64,000 nt of DNA from assembly GCF_003324165.1 (NCBI RefSeq), contig NW_025407883.1, positions 50,056 to 114,055 on the forward strand, read 5' to 3'. Origin of the DNA: Naegleria lovaniensis. Taxonomy: Eukaryota > Heterolobosea > Eutetramitea > Acrasida > Naegleriidae. Below, in pieces: positions 33,577 to 45,112 of the stretch; the stretch's first letter is position 1; each line of letters begins with the position of its first letter. The notes beneath the pieces were generated by a model that did not search any database, was not told the DNA's origin, and saw only the letters and a program-made list of their open reading frames with translations. The position numbers and the translations under genes were made by a program.

Positions 33577-35644
33577 ATGAACCAAGCTCTGAGTGTGAGA
33601 CTTGTTCTCATTGCATGCCTTGTAGTAACGACTTGTCTCTTCTTGTTGGCAAGTGACAGTTGGGTCGTTGCCAAACCTTCGATGCGGTTGAATGGAAAAC
33701 CAAAGAATTCTTCACCAAATCTTGAAAGAATTGTCGATACAATCGCTACCCTGACGAAACGCATTCGAGAGGAACAATCTACGGAAAATGTTTCCTTTCG
33801 AAAGTTTCCAATGAGATTTGCTGAAAAGAAAGGTTTGTTATCGAATGTATTTTCAAGCGTTGACATTTTATTACTGTGAACACTGTTTTCACAAACATCT
33901 CTTCACACAATCAGGACTTTACAAATCGTACATTCACTTCAACAATGGAGGCACCGATTGGGAAAGTATCTTTCTTCGACGAGTGATGAAAATTCTCGAC
34001 ATTAATGTTTTCGTCACAAATTTCGTTGTTTTAACACAAATTGAATCTCAACACTTACTCGAAACCACTCGCTCTGCTTCCCACATTGCTCGAGACATTA
34101 TCCAAGAAGATCGTCTCAAAATGGCCATCGAAGGAATTCTCTCTTTCCATGACCTTAATTTCAACTCTTCCATTCCAGTGTATAATTTCTGGCCTCAACG
34201 CTCGTCTGCGAATTCCAAATATTTTCAGGCCTATCCCATCAATTTAGTCGGTCCATTGGATGAATACGAATCGATGAGTGATTACATGGAAGATATTTTA
34301 GGTTTTTTAGGTTTAAATTCTTTGAGACATAAAGTGAAAGAAATGGCAGACACTTTCATGATGTTGGCTCAGGCGTTTCATATTCCAGCTGATTATGATT
34401 GTGCGAGCTGTAATTTGGCATTGGGAGCAATGATGCAGAAAGAGTTGGCTTTGAAATATCCATCCATTGTTTCTGAATGGAAATCTCAAAATTCACACAT
34501 TCCAGAATTGTTTTTGGCATTTGATAAGTATGCTTACAGTAACAATCTCAAAGACAAGAATGTATTCGAAACCAATGTCGATCCAAGATCGTACTACATT
34601 TTTCAACAATACTTCTCAGCAGGGGGCTCTATCAAGCTTCCAATGACTTGGATGATGAATACTCAGGAAAATCGAGAACGATATCCAGCCGTTGCTCAAC
34701 CTTTCAATGTCAATAATATTGACGTGAGTGTGTTGTGCAATTTCCTGTATGGCGTTTCCTCTCATTCGATGCATGTCGATCCTTTGCCATTGAGAAATGA
34801 TCGAGTCATGCAACAAATGGCTTTGAATGCTTCTCAATTGATTTATCATACAGTGAGTCAAGGATTAGAATTGAAACGTCCAGATTTGGCAATGATTTAT
34901 TACCCAAGTGTTTATAACTTTTATTGGTTTATTTCGAGAACGAGTTTTGAATTGAGAAATAGTAGAATGCCAGAAGAGGTGAAGGGATTGTTGAGTGTCA
35001 TTTCGAATACCTTGTATCAAGCTTTGGTCAATTTTGCTTCTCCAAATTTGCTGAAAATGGTTAAAATGACAAGTGACAATGAATGTTATTGGGATGACTT
35101 TTTGGGAGATGGACCAAAGAAAACACTCGGTGAGGATCGCATGTATTCCAGTGCTTTGGCCATCTCTGTCCTACTCGACACTTGGACACAAATGAATTCA
35201 ACCTTAAACAAACGAATGTATCTTCCAAACACTCCGGATCGAGTGAAAACAGTCATTGATGGAGGAATTCTCTATCTTGAAAGAAATTTATTGACCTTCC
35301 TTGAATCTCATGAAAACGCCTTCTTCAGTGGTACAATTAAGGGACATTTCGATTATCCATTTTTCTATCCGTCAAATGTCGCTGAATATTTGAATGGAAC
35401 TAAAGTGAATCCACAACAACCAGGAAGTGGTGATTTAATTGATTCTAAACTCATTGTTGCTGTTGAAGGAGTGATTGATTCAAAGGAATATCAACAAATG
35501 GTCTCTCAGAAATGGTTTGATATGCAAGTGCCAACACAATTTCCAGGATTTGAAGATTCTAAATTTCCATTTTGGTCAAGTCCTGCATTGACTCTTTCGA
35601 TTTCTCAGTTGGTGTTTTCCAAGTACGTGAATTTGATGGATTAA
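33577..35644 (+). CDS. secreted protein of unknown function (661 aa)
   Basis: Exons are 33577-33832 and 33915-35644, with intron 33833-33914 (GTTTGT...ATCAG). The phase agrees and the total is 1986 nt. The N-terminus is a clear signal peptide (LVLIACLVVTTCLFLLA, then SDSWVVAKP). The mature part opens with an acidic/basic helix, then GGTDWESIFLRRVMKIL and a long helical body with conserved-looking aromatic clusters (VYNFWPQR, IYYPSVYNFYWFISR, FDYPFFYPSNVAEYL). The texture suggests an alpha/alpha toroid, but no catalytic motif can be named. There is no C-terminal membrane anchor. Its stop codon overlaps that of the opposing UDP-glycosyltransferase gene. Confidence 0.8.
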
Positions 35645-37432
35645 TGTTGGGTTGGTGTGATCGAATTGTTGTTTGTGAATTTTCGAAAAGCTTTTAAAAT
35701 GACAAATAAAATTGGCATTGCAATGGAAATAATGATAATTGCGAGGAATGTTTTGACAACATCAAATTTTTCTAAAGGAGATAACAGTTTTTCAGCATGA
35801 ATAATATCTTCAGGACCAAACTTTGCTGAATATTGAATCCAATGAGCTGCCATTGCCATATTTGGAGAAACTTGACGTTTGGCATTTTCATCTTGTAACA
35901 ATCCAGCATACGGTTGTGTGAAATGCACATTTTTCAAATGCCACTTCCTTAATTGACTCTTATAAAACTCATGATTTTCAATCCAATCATTCACAGCTTC
36001 CAACAACTCGTCTCGATCCATTGGATCATAAATCGATTTTGCAATTTTTGCGTCTTCTGCATAAATGGTATTTAAAAATTGATCTGCAAATTGTGGAATG
36101 AGAATTAAGGGAACACTTTCTTCGATGGCTTCAAAAAGGGAATGAGCACCTCCATGAAATGAATAGAGAGGCATACTTGAGAACATGTTCTTGATTGACC
36201 CATTTTCTAACAATTAATCGATTGCTGTCATATGTAGCATTTGGATTTGGAAATAATTCTTGGAGGGAAAATTTTAAGGATACGACCATATCGAAGGATT
36301 GATTTCGAAATTCGAGAATATTTTGAATCACGTTTCGTGCATGTTCGAGTGATAGACTTGCTTTGGTACCAAATGCCATGTACACTATTTTGCGATTGGT
36401 TTTCTTGTGCTGTTCCAGCCACTCCGTTAAATCCTCACTATGAGTTTGTTTGGCATTTGACTTGACACTTGTGGTAAATCCAACTAATTTCACATTGGGA
36501 GGAAGAGGCACATTGGTGTAGGCATAACCTGGAAGAGTCAATGAAATGACAAAATATCGACTCAAATCCATAAATGGTACACCAAGAGCCTTCATGCCAC
36601 TTGTCACTCTGTATTGATCCAATTTCTGAACCATTGGAATGGCCATTGTTAAAAATTCCACAAATTTAAAAACCTTTTCATTCAAACGATTCCATATAAA
36701 AGCCATCAAACCTTGTCTTTTCAAAATTCTCAGAGCTCTCTCCAAACTCGTTGTTTCGTATAACATTCTTGGAATTAAATTCCCAAAATCTTCAAATGCA
36801 AAAATTTGTGGAACATTACTAAACACAGTAAAATTCAATTGTCGAGCGTGTGCCCATTCGTACGCAGCAGCAAAGACAATGTCAATCACGAGGTGAAGAT
36901 TTTTCGTTCGGTTCTGAACATTTCGTTCTTGCATGAATTGGAAAAGTGTTTCATGATTTTGAAAAACTTCATCGAGAGCTGAAATAAATGTTGGATAATT
37001 ATGAATGGAATAATTGAAGGCAACTTTGAGCTTGGATAGGATGGGGACATCACTGGTGAATGATTGAACAGATTCGGTAATAGAAATGTCTTGTTTTTGA
37101 AGAGTTGGAGAGTAGGGTTTCATCGGAATGACATTTGGCAGTTGTTGATGTGACTTGTTGTCAGCGGACAAGATGATGATATTCTCTGATTTAATTCCCA
37201 TTCCAATCATTGCTCGTGCTAAATGTGTAAAATCAACCATATGGGACGGATCGATAAATGGAATCATCACAAAGACTGTTTCCTTGTCGTCATATATTTT
37301 GGCATTTGACATGTCGTAAGCCTTTACATTATGGAATATCAAAGAAAGAATTAAAATTAAGCAGCAACCAAAAATCCGTAGATTAGACCTAGTAAGATCA
37401 TTCTCTCTTTTTCTGTGTAATTTGAGAAGCAT
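35641..37432 (-). CDS. UDP-glucuronosyl/glucosyltransferase (GT1), with an apparent frameshift
   Basis: ER-type enzyme transferring sugar from a UDP-sugar to small lipophilic acceptors. The ATG at 37430-37432 precedes a signal peptide (GCCLILILSLIFHNVKA). The N-terminal acceptor domain is followed by the linker KLVGFTT, VYMAFGTKASL, VRKWVNQEHVLKYASLF and the donor-binding HGGAHSLFEAIEESVPLILI (GT1 signature). A TM helix (LAIIIISIAMPILFVIL) with a short basic tail closes it, as in animal UGTs. The reading frame changes by one base at about 36157-36162, just before the HGG; without correction the product stops four codons later. Splicing cannot explain it because conserved residues lie on both sides. 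Confidence 0.85.
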
Positions 37433-37616
37433 GATGAGCAACACGAATTTTTTTATACGGATAAATGGAAATTGTGAAAAGAATTCATTTGTCCGAGGCT
37501 TCAAAGCGAAAATGATTGAATGATATCAATCACTTTGAATTGCTTCTTCAAGAACAAATGAATAATAAAGTTTTATGATTACAATATTTCAACCTAGGTG
37601 TGAAAGAGGCGAAGAA

Positions 37617-38936
37617 TTAATAAATGCCAAGTGTCATCACAACAAGAACCATCACCAACAGCCACGTCATTCCATTATTCAATTTCACACTTTCAGAAGC
37701 TCTAATATTATTTGTAATAAAACTTCCATAATTAAAAGTGTCTCCAAATACCTTAGATTCACAACCAGGACATTCACTCGAACGTTGTTTGACCCAAGTC
37801 TGCATTAATTATTTTTTTAAAAAAGCCAAATGACATTTTTCAAAACAACTTACTTGCAAATCAATAGCGTCTCCTAACATGATATGTGCCTTCTTTTCTA
37901 AAATGTAAGTAAAGCATTCAGTATAACCCGAAGTCAAACCAATAAGTTTGGCGAGTGGAAAATTGTTTTTGGCATATGTGGCATAGAAACTTCCACCGTA
38001 AGTGACAATGGTTACATTGGGGTTATTGATATCTTCTGGTTTGGAAATGGTAATGTTGGATAGATCTAAGGCAGAACGTAAATAGCCCTATGGGTTCATG
38101 ATTGAAATAATTGACAAGTGACAGAGTGAGTTGCATCATTCATTACAAGTAAACTTACTGGAGACGAAGTTCCGTAAGGACAATTGAAATGAACTTGTGG
38201 CAATCGATTGGAATCCAAATTGGTGCTAGCAATGGCAATGTCACAAGCTCCAGTATCGACTAAATTTTTCATGGTTGTGAAATATCCTAATTTGGAAGTG
38301 TTGACTTTGTTGAATTGGTAGGGAATACTAAGTTTGTAATGTGTGTTAATAATTCTCATCAATACATTGCCAGCCTAATCATCATGATTGTGAATTAAAC
38401 GGTCGACGTTGTGAGTTTGAAATTTAAATCATTTTAAATCATTTCATAATTTTCAATTCACAATTTTTTCAACACTTACCAATTCATGAACCAATGGCCA
38501 ATTCAACAATGCATCGACTTCATAACACAACACCAATTTCGAATTCTCTCCTCTTGGTAATACCAATTTGTTTGGCCATGAAGGAATGACATTTCCTGAA
38601 TAGGGTAATTTGGCACATGTTGGTACTGGAAAGAAAAAGTTATATTGATTTGATCCTTGAACGAATTCAGTATCTGAAAGCATCTCATTGACACCAGCAT
38701 CGACGGCGTTGGCAAATTCGGAAGGAATGTAATAGGTGGAGTTGGAAGTTGAGTTTTGAGCAGTGACTGATGTGAAGATGTTTTCATTGTGGTTTGGAAG
38801 GAGGTGATGATGGGTGGAGAGGATCACCAAACAACAGAGAATAATCTTTAATTAATGAACCTAAACCACAACATTTTTATAATAATAATCAATTAATCAT
38901 TAATTAATAAACCTTCAGAATACGGATAATGTGCAT
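37617..38936 (-). CDS. secreted solute-binding-like protein, five exons
   Basis: Exons are 38936-38913, 38845-38480, 38374-38159, 38087-37854 and 37799-37617, all in phase 0; the total is 1023 nt, 340 aa. Exon 1 (MHIIRILK) joins IILCCLVIL to make a signal peptide; without it the gene has no ATG. The layout resembles a bilobed periplasmic binding protein (SBP family 3): RGENSKLVLCYEVDALL, MKNLVDTGACDIAIAST, FNCPYGTSSP, NPNVTIVTYGGSFYATYA, KKAHIMLGDAIDL. The end is hydrophobic (TWLLVMVLVVMTLGIY) after a polar spacer, fitting a GPI-anchor signal or tail anchor. Ligand unknown. Intron 1 starts with the weak donor GTTTAT. Confidence 0.78.
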
Positions 38937-39005
38937 GAACCTAAACCACAACAGAACGGGCTAAAGGTTACAGGTTCATGCACATTATCCGTATTCTGAA
39001 GGTTT
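38909..39005. repeat. perfect 34-bp inverted repeat overlapping a start exon
   Basis: Arms 38909-38942 and 38972-39005 are exact reverse complements, separated by 29 bases. The left arm contains exon 1 and the splice donor of the solute-binding-like gene on the minus strand. The right arm repeats the same ATG, eight codons and GTTT on the plus strand. A 19-bp sequence (ATGAACCTAAACCACAACA) also occurs as a direct repeat at 38855-38873 and 38935-38953. Together they look like a local duplication with inversion. Confidence 0.95.
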
Positions 39006-39238
39006 CCTTTTTGACGCGTTTGTGTTGTTGACAGCGCACTTGTCGGAATTATTGATGATAACAATGTTTAAGAACCTCGTTTTACAGTTTTTAATCAAGT
39101 CAGACCTTTGAGGAATGTGTTTCACATTCCAATGATGTTTCTCATAAGATTTACGGAGTTTGCAGAATCTCAGTGTTGAAACTTCATTTACAACGAAATT
39201 CAATTTAATTATTTCAGAAAAAAATACTAATCATCGTG

Positions 39239-41044
39239 ATGATCAGAGCGAATTTTTCAATCAAAAGCCTTGTCGGCGGCGTGATGATGATTATAACTGT
39301 TTTGTTCTTGGTGATGATGATCGCTCGTCATTCCGTTGAAGGCTTATCATTGGCATCACTCAAAAATCAATTTCCAAAACTCTCGAATAACAGTGGATAC
39401 TTTTGGCAAATTACTGATCCGCATTTGGATTCCGAATATGTGGTTGGAAGTGTTGCAAATTGTGGACAATTGGTGTGTTGTCGGAAGAATTCGCCAAGAA
39501 CGAATGGTGTAAGTGATTGTTTTAAATAATTATATGAGCCATTGATCATGAATTGTTTTTGAAATTGATAACTGTTCAATGGATCGAACAACACATACAG
39601 ACAATTCAATATGCTGAAAGATTTGGAACGTATGCGTCGTGTGACGTTCCATTAGAGACTTTTGTGAGTGCTTTGGAATTTATTAAGAACTTTCCAGTGG
39701 ATGCTGATTTTGTGTTTTATGGAGGGTAGGTGATTGTTGAGTGAAAATGATTGAAAATTATTTATGAAAATTAGTGACAATCTAGTTCATGATGATTGGA
39801 ATTATTCAAAAGAATATAATTTGAATTATGCCATTCTTGTGGCGAACGCATTGAGAGTGACATTGCAAGGATCGAGATATCAAAATCGAATCATTCCTGC
39901 AATTGGTAGGTATTTTGTGACACATGGACAGTATAGCATATAATCCAGGACATTTTGATTTTTTGATAATTGTTGACTTGTCTACAAATAGGCAATCATG
40001 ACTTGGCGCCTATTAACATGTACCCTCTAGACCCTCAAAAGAATGAATGGTATTTACATCCTGTTGGTGATGCTTTCCAATTTTCTTTCAGTAGTTTCCC
40101 AGATGGAGATGCAGCTCTTACTTCTTTTAAAACCTCTGGATTTTTCACAGTGCTTATTCGACCAGGATTTAGAGCTGTTGTGATTAACACTCAATTCCAA
40201 AATCCACTCAATTTTTGGCTCTTATCGACTCCAGATAGAGATCCAGGAAAACAATTGGCATGGCTGGATCAAGTGTTAGGAAAGGCACAACAAGCCAATG
40301 AGAAAGTTGTCATTTTGGGACATATTCCTCCAGGTGAGTATTTAAGACATGATGTTTGCATTTATTGACTTTGAGGAAAATTTAATTGACATTTCGCATG
40401 GGTTTTCACCAAATAATTATTTTCAAACATTTGTTCACACCTTACGAATGCACGAAACAACACTCAAAACAGGAATTGACACGAGTGATTTTATGGAAGA
40501 ATCCACAGGAAATTACAATGCCGACTTTACCAATCTCGTCGCGAAATACAGTTCCATCCTTGTGGGTCAATTTTATGGACACACTCACAATGATCATTTC
40601 AAAATTTTCCAAGATCCAAAAACCAATGTTCCAACCAATGTAGCCTGGGTCACACCTGCCATCACTCAGTGGATGTATCATAATCCTGCATTCCGTCTTG
40701 TACAGTACAACAAGAAGACATTTGAACTTGAGAATTTTTACACCTTCACAACCAATTTGACAGGTGTCAAAGATCAATTAACATGGACATTGGAATATGA
40801 TGCCTTGACAGGTTATGGAATTTCTGATATTTCACCACAGACAATGACTAGTTTGTTGTACAACAAATTGAATGCTGTGGAATCCTATTGGAACAAGTTT
40901 GCTTTGAGATTTACTGGTGGTTATCCTTATCACGGCTTGTGTTCATTTAACGAAGCATGCAAAACGAAAAGAATTTGTGCAATGGGAAATATTCTGTATT
41001 CAGGTTATGACAAGTGTATCAAGGCAGCAGGTAATCTTAGTTAA
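39239..41044 (+). CDS. acid-sphingomyelinase-like phosphodiesterase
   Basis: Secreted/lysosomal metallophosphoesterase of the ASM/SMPDL3 group. Proposed exons: 39239-39508, 39601-39725, 39775-39905, 39992-40333 and 40401-41044; total 1512 nt, 503 aa. The signal sequence is MMIITVLFLVMMIA. The metal-site motifs are all present: WQITDPHLD, FYGGDNLVHDDW, GNHD (made by splicing), LGHIPPG and GQFYGHTHND. The C-terminus has paired Cys (CSFNEACKTKRIC). Introns 1-3 are normal (GTAAGT/GTAGGT to AG). The last (40334-40400, GTGAGT...CATG) would end in TG; no phase-compatible AG exists, and deleting one T would create GCAG. The ATG at 39239 was chosen because the frame starts there with a GTG upstream. 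The gene is divergent from the solute-binding-like gene. Confidence 0.87.
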
Positions 41045-41379
41045 ATTAATTTTGAAGAAGAATGGTTGGAAATGGTTCTTTCAATTATTTTTCATAAACA
41101 AAACTATGCATCTGGAATTGTTCTGACTTTGATTCAAACTCGAAGAGACTCTCAGAGGAGATATATATGGTTTAAAAAGGAAGTTGTAACGGCTAACTTT
41201 TGTGGTTCATGCCATCTGTCAAATTTCAAAAAACAGTTCCTCGAGAGTTGGAAAATTAAAAACAAAGAGACCTTTCACGATTGTTGGTTGTGCTGTGATT
41301 TTCGTGTGTTTCTCTCTCTCATACACACACACACGAACACATTCACAACAACAACAATAACAATTACAACAACAACACG
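41045..41379. other. intergenic with CA/CAA microsatellite
   Basis: About 335 bases between two plus-strand genes. The right end (about 41321-41379) is simple sequence: CACACACACA followed by AACAACAATAACAA-type repeats immediately before the ATG of the receptor gene, so it lies in its 5' UTR. No gene was seen. Confidence 0.5.
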
Positions 41380-44250
41380 ATGAAACTCACCCGATCCAGA
41401 AATTCCTCTGTTCTCGAAGACTCTGCCTTCCTTCATGGACCTTTCGAATTGACCGCTCATCTCCAACAACAACAACAACAACTCATTCTCAAACCTCATG
41501 TCATCAAGTTACGAAAACATTCAATCAAACATGCGCATGAAAAAGTTGACATGAATAATTATTCTCAAACCGCTCCGAGCACGAGTGCCAATCCAAATAA
41601 TAATTCAAATTCCTCTTCGGTTCAACTCGTAAAGAGTCTCCGATTTAAAACACTCACTGTATTAATATTATTATTTATTTTATTGATGGCGTTGTGTTTG
41701 GCCACATTATTGACAGCTTTCAATTTGTCATTCCAACAAGTTGAGAATTCCATGGCTTTGGAATCTGCAAAAAGATCCACGAGAGCATTCTTTGATGATT
41801 TTTCATATTTGAATTCGAGAGTTTTTGAATATGCTGCATTTGGAGATACTGTCAATGTCGTGTTGAATACAACGAATAATGCTCCAATGGCTGCAGAAGC
41901 ATATTTGAACTATTATTTGCATTGTCAATATCAATTATCGACCAAGGTGAATTTTGCATTGATTTATTATTTGAATGGAACCTTGTTGAAAGGTCTTGGA
42001 TGTTTTCGAGGACTCAAATTGGATAAGATTCCTCAAGAATTGTTGAGTTTGGATACCATAGTGGGAAGACCATTGAAAAAGAATATTGAAAATCCAGGTA
42101 TGTGAAATTTTGATCTGTTAGTCGATGGATTCGAAACTATTTCATGAAAATATTTGAAAATGGAATATTGAACGTATCATTGGTTGCAATCGTGTGTAGC
42201 TACGAGAAATGTTGGTTTCTTTTCTCCAAGTGAAAAATTACTGGATCTCGTGACGAATTCAGAAACGAGTGCCATACTTGCAAAGAATTTTTCAATCACT
42301 CCATCGAGTGATGTTTCGAATGTGTTGCTGTTGAGTGCCATGCCCATTCAAGGTTTGTTGTTATTATCTGTGAGAATTTTCAACACCATGGTCTAACATG
42401 TTGATGTCAAAAATTAATATCGAATGTTATAATTTGCAATGTCACAGATACGGATTATAAAAAAAGTTATGGACTTCTCGTTTTTGGACGATATGAATTT
42501 ATTGATTACGTGTATGACATGTCCGATCGAACTCAATTATGCCTTACCCTGTACAATTTAGACATTCTCAAAGATCGACAAACGTTTGCTGCCTCCCTCG
42601 CGAATGATTTTTCCAATTTCACAGAATTAACCTATTACGGAAAAGATTTAACAACCTTATCCAATTATATTTCAAAAAGTACAAGGAATTGGCAACCCAC
42701 GATCATTAATGGAATTTATTCACAAAGTAATTGGGGAAATAATTCAGGACAATTTGTTCAACAAATTTCTGTCCCAACAGATTTTGATGACACGATTCCC
42801 ATTTTAAAAAATCGACAATGTGCTGATTCTGATAGTGTCGTTGGAGAACGAATGGCTGTTTTTCAACTTTTTAATGACATTACTGGAAAGAGCAATCTTG
42901 TCATTCGAACAGATTTTCCAAGAGATATTTTCACACTTGGTATTACTTCATTTGTAATCACGTGGGCTGTCATGACATTTATGATTATTTTACTGTCAGT
43001 GTCAGTGATCATTTTCTTGGAATATTTTGTAATAAGGCGAGTGATTCGATTGACGAACTCGGTGCGATCGATCACCAACAATAACGACATTAAGCAAAGA
43101 GTTCCAAACAGTGGCTCCGACGAATTAGGAATGCTCTCTGATGACGTGAATGACATGCTCACTGCTCTCGATAACTCACAATCTGTTCTCACAGAGGATA
43201 ATTTACTCATGCAACGATTATTAGAGAAAACGTCACTTTCTGAACAGCAATCACGTGTGATAATGAACGGCATAGAGGATTTTATAATTGTTGCTAATTG
43301 TAAGAATGGCTCCATCATTTCATTTAATACTATTTTCGAGTCCAAGATTTTGAAAAAGAATTTGACCAATATCATGGATTATTTTATCACCGAGTCACGT
43401 CACTCAGTGTCAACAGATACTCTCAATATTTATGACTCTTCAGAAACGAGTATTACTACAAATTCCGCTACTGCCAAGGTGGATGATTTTCTCTCCAAGT
43501 TGGATCAACTCGCACAATCGAAAACGAGATGGGAAATTCATTTGAAATCCTCACTGAATATTGAAATACCAGTTTCAGTTTCTGCCAGTCATGTGAACAT
43601 GATGCTCGAAGAGGGTAAAATTAATGATGTTTTTGTAATTGTTGCCAGAAATTTGAGTGAACAACAAGAGTTGAGACAAGCTGTCAAACATCACCAACAG
43701 CAAATGCAACAATTCAAACAAAATTTGGAATTTGAAAGAGTCATGTTCCATCCAGTGCTTAAAGAAAAATTTAAGGTAAGTTTCCTTCTTTCATGATTTG
43801 CAGTAGTAACACAAGTTCATCATGTTTTTGAATTTAATCACCACCAACCTTAAGGCCTTCTGCGAAAAGGAATGTTCAGAAGAGAACTTTTCATTCCTGG
43901 AAGACGTTGCTGCTTACAAGACAACTAAAAAGACCGCGGATCGATCCAAAAAACAATCCGAAATTATACAGAAATATCTTCTTGATTCCTCACCAACTCC
44001 CATCAACATTTCTCAGAAAGTTAAGGAGACAGAAGTGACCAAGATTTCGAATGGTTACGCACAAATTGATTTGTTCGACAATATTGAGCGAGTAGTGAAG
44101 GCCATGATGCTTAAAGACACCTTTATGCGTTTTTCGTTGCAAAATGATATTGCATTGGTAGAGACATCTTCAGCATCATCTGATTCAGGCACAACGTTGA
44201 GTATTCTGTCATCATCGACTGTGAGTAATGCCTCCACAAGTGTGTTGTAA
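41380..44250 (+). CDS. CHASE-type sensory receptor with HAMP, PAS-like and RGS domains
   Basis: Exons are 41380-42097, 42200-42352, 42448-43775 and 43855-44250, with phases 1, 1, 0; total 2595 nt, 864 aa. The first TM (LTVLILLFILLMALCLATLL) follows a polar Q-rich cytosolic tail. The extracellular part (~115-510) begins SFQQVENSMALESAKRSTRA and DDFSYLNSRVFEYAAFGDT, matching the CHASE4 type. The second TM (AVMTFMIILLSVSVIIFLEY) leads to HAMP (VIRLTNSVRSI, DELGMLSDDVNDMLTAL), a PAS-like block (VIMNGIEDFIIVANCKNGSI) and a C-terminal RGS domain (VMFHPVLKEKFKAFCEKECS, ENFSFLEDVAAYK, IIQKYLLDSS, DLFDNIERVVKAMMLKDTF). An extracellular cue would thus act on G-alpha GTP turnover. No kinase domain is present. 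Confidence 0.88.
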
Positions 44251-44517
44251 ATTATTGTACAATAGTCGGGTCATCATCACTCGACGAGATGAAAATCAAG
44301 TTCGGACCAAGAATTATGAAATTGCATGAAGTAACTTTGAGGCCATCTATGTATCACCAAAGGATGAAATGATTGTCAATTAGTACGATTCTTTCGATAA
44401 ATCTCCAAATTTATTCCATCAAAATGATGACGTTACTCATGAATTAAAAATTCTTATTAAAAATACTATAACAGGATGTGTTGATAAAACTGGTGATGAT
44501 GATTTTCCAAAGCCTAA

Positions 44518-44904
44518 TTACTTCTTCAATACGACTCTTTTAAATTCTTCCAAGTCAGCTCCCTTTCCGACTTTATATGAATGATAATATCTACCAAAGA
44601 GTGATTGGCAAGCTGGTTGAAGAATTGGAATTTGCTTTGAACAAACAACATTAATCAATTCATCTCTATTTTTAAATTCATCAGCTGAGAGTTTTTTGAC
44701 CGAAGATTGAATATCGGCATCGATCTCTCTCAGAGTGTCATAGGCATTTTGACGTGCAACCACACGTTCCGATTTCTTTGGAGGTGATTTTTTAAGAGCT
44801 TGCCCAACCAACACAATTGAATAGGTACCAACGAAGAGAGGTAGTAAGAATTGGGCTGTTTCATTATATTTGAGTTTAGAGAAAAGGGATGAAAGATTGG
44901 ACAT
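44518..44904 (-). CDS. small protein with one hydrophobic segment, unknown
   Basis: 128 aa from the ATG at 44902-44904; the longer frame begins with TTG and is less likely. One moderately hydrophobic segment (FLLPLFVGTYSIVLVGQAL, ~17-36) is followed by a basic stretch (KKSPPKKSERVVARQ) and a helical C-terminus. The pattern fits a small mitochondrial or endomembrane protein with a signal anchor, but no family is recognised. Confidence 0.62.
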   Translation of the reverse strand: MSNLSSLFSKLKYNETAQFLLPLFVGTYSIVLVGQALKKSPPKKSERVVARQNAYDTLREIDADIQSSVKKLSADEFKNRDELINVVCSKQIPILQPACQSLFGRYYHSYKVGKGADLEEFKRVVLKK

Positions 44905-45112
44905 GATGATGATCGGAGAGAGTGATGATTCAATATTTTTTTTCAAATTCAAAAATCCAAAAATGTCGTTAATGAAATTAATGAAAGGTTCTTTGAGTGT
45001 GCGAACGAAAAATTACGAGAACTTTGATGTGTCATGAAGCGAGAGAGATTTCAAAAGGAGGAATAAATGTATTGTTTTTTCATCACTGTTTCTTCGAACC
45101 ACTGGCACTGGG

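Noticed and set aside
41321-41379. Short CA/CAA repeats as a possible CRISPR-like or regulatory array
   Set aside because: Simple microsatellite without spacers; similar CAA runs occur across the window inside Gln/Asn coding stretches.
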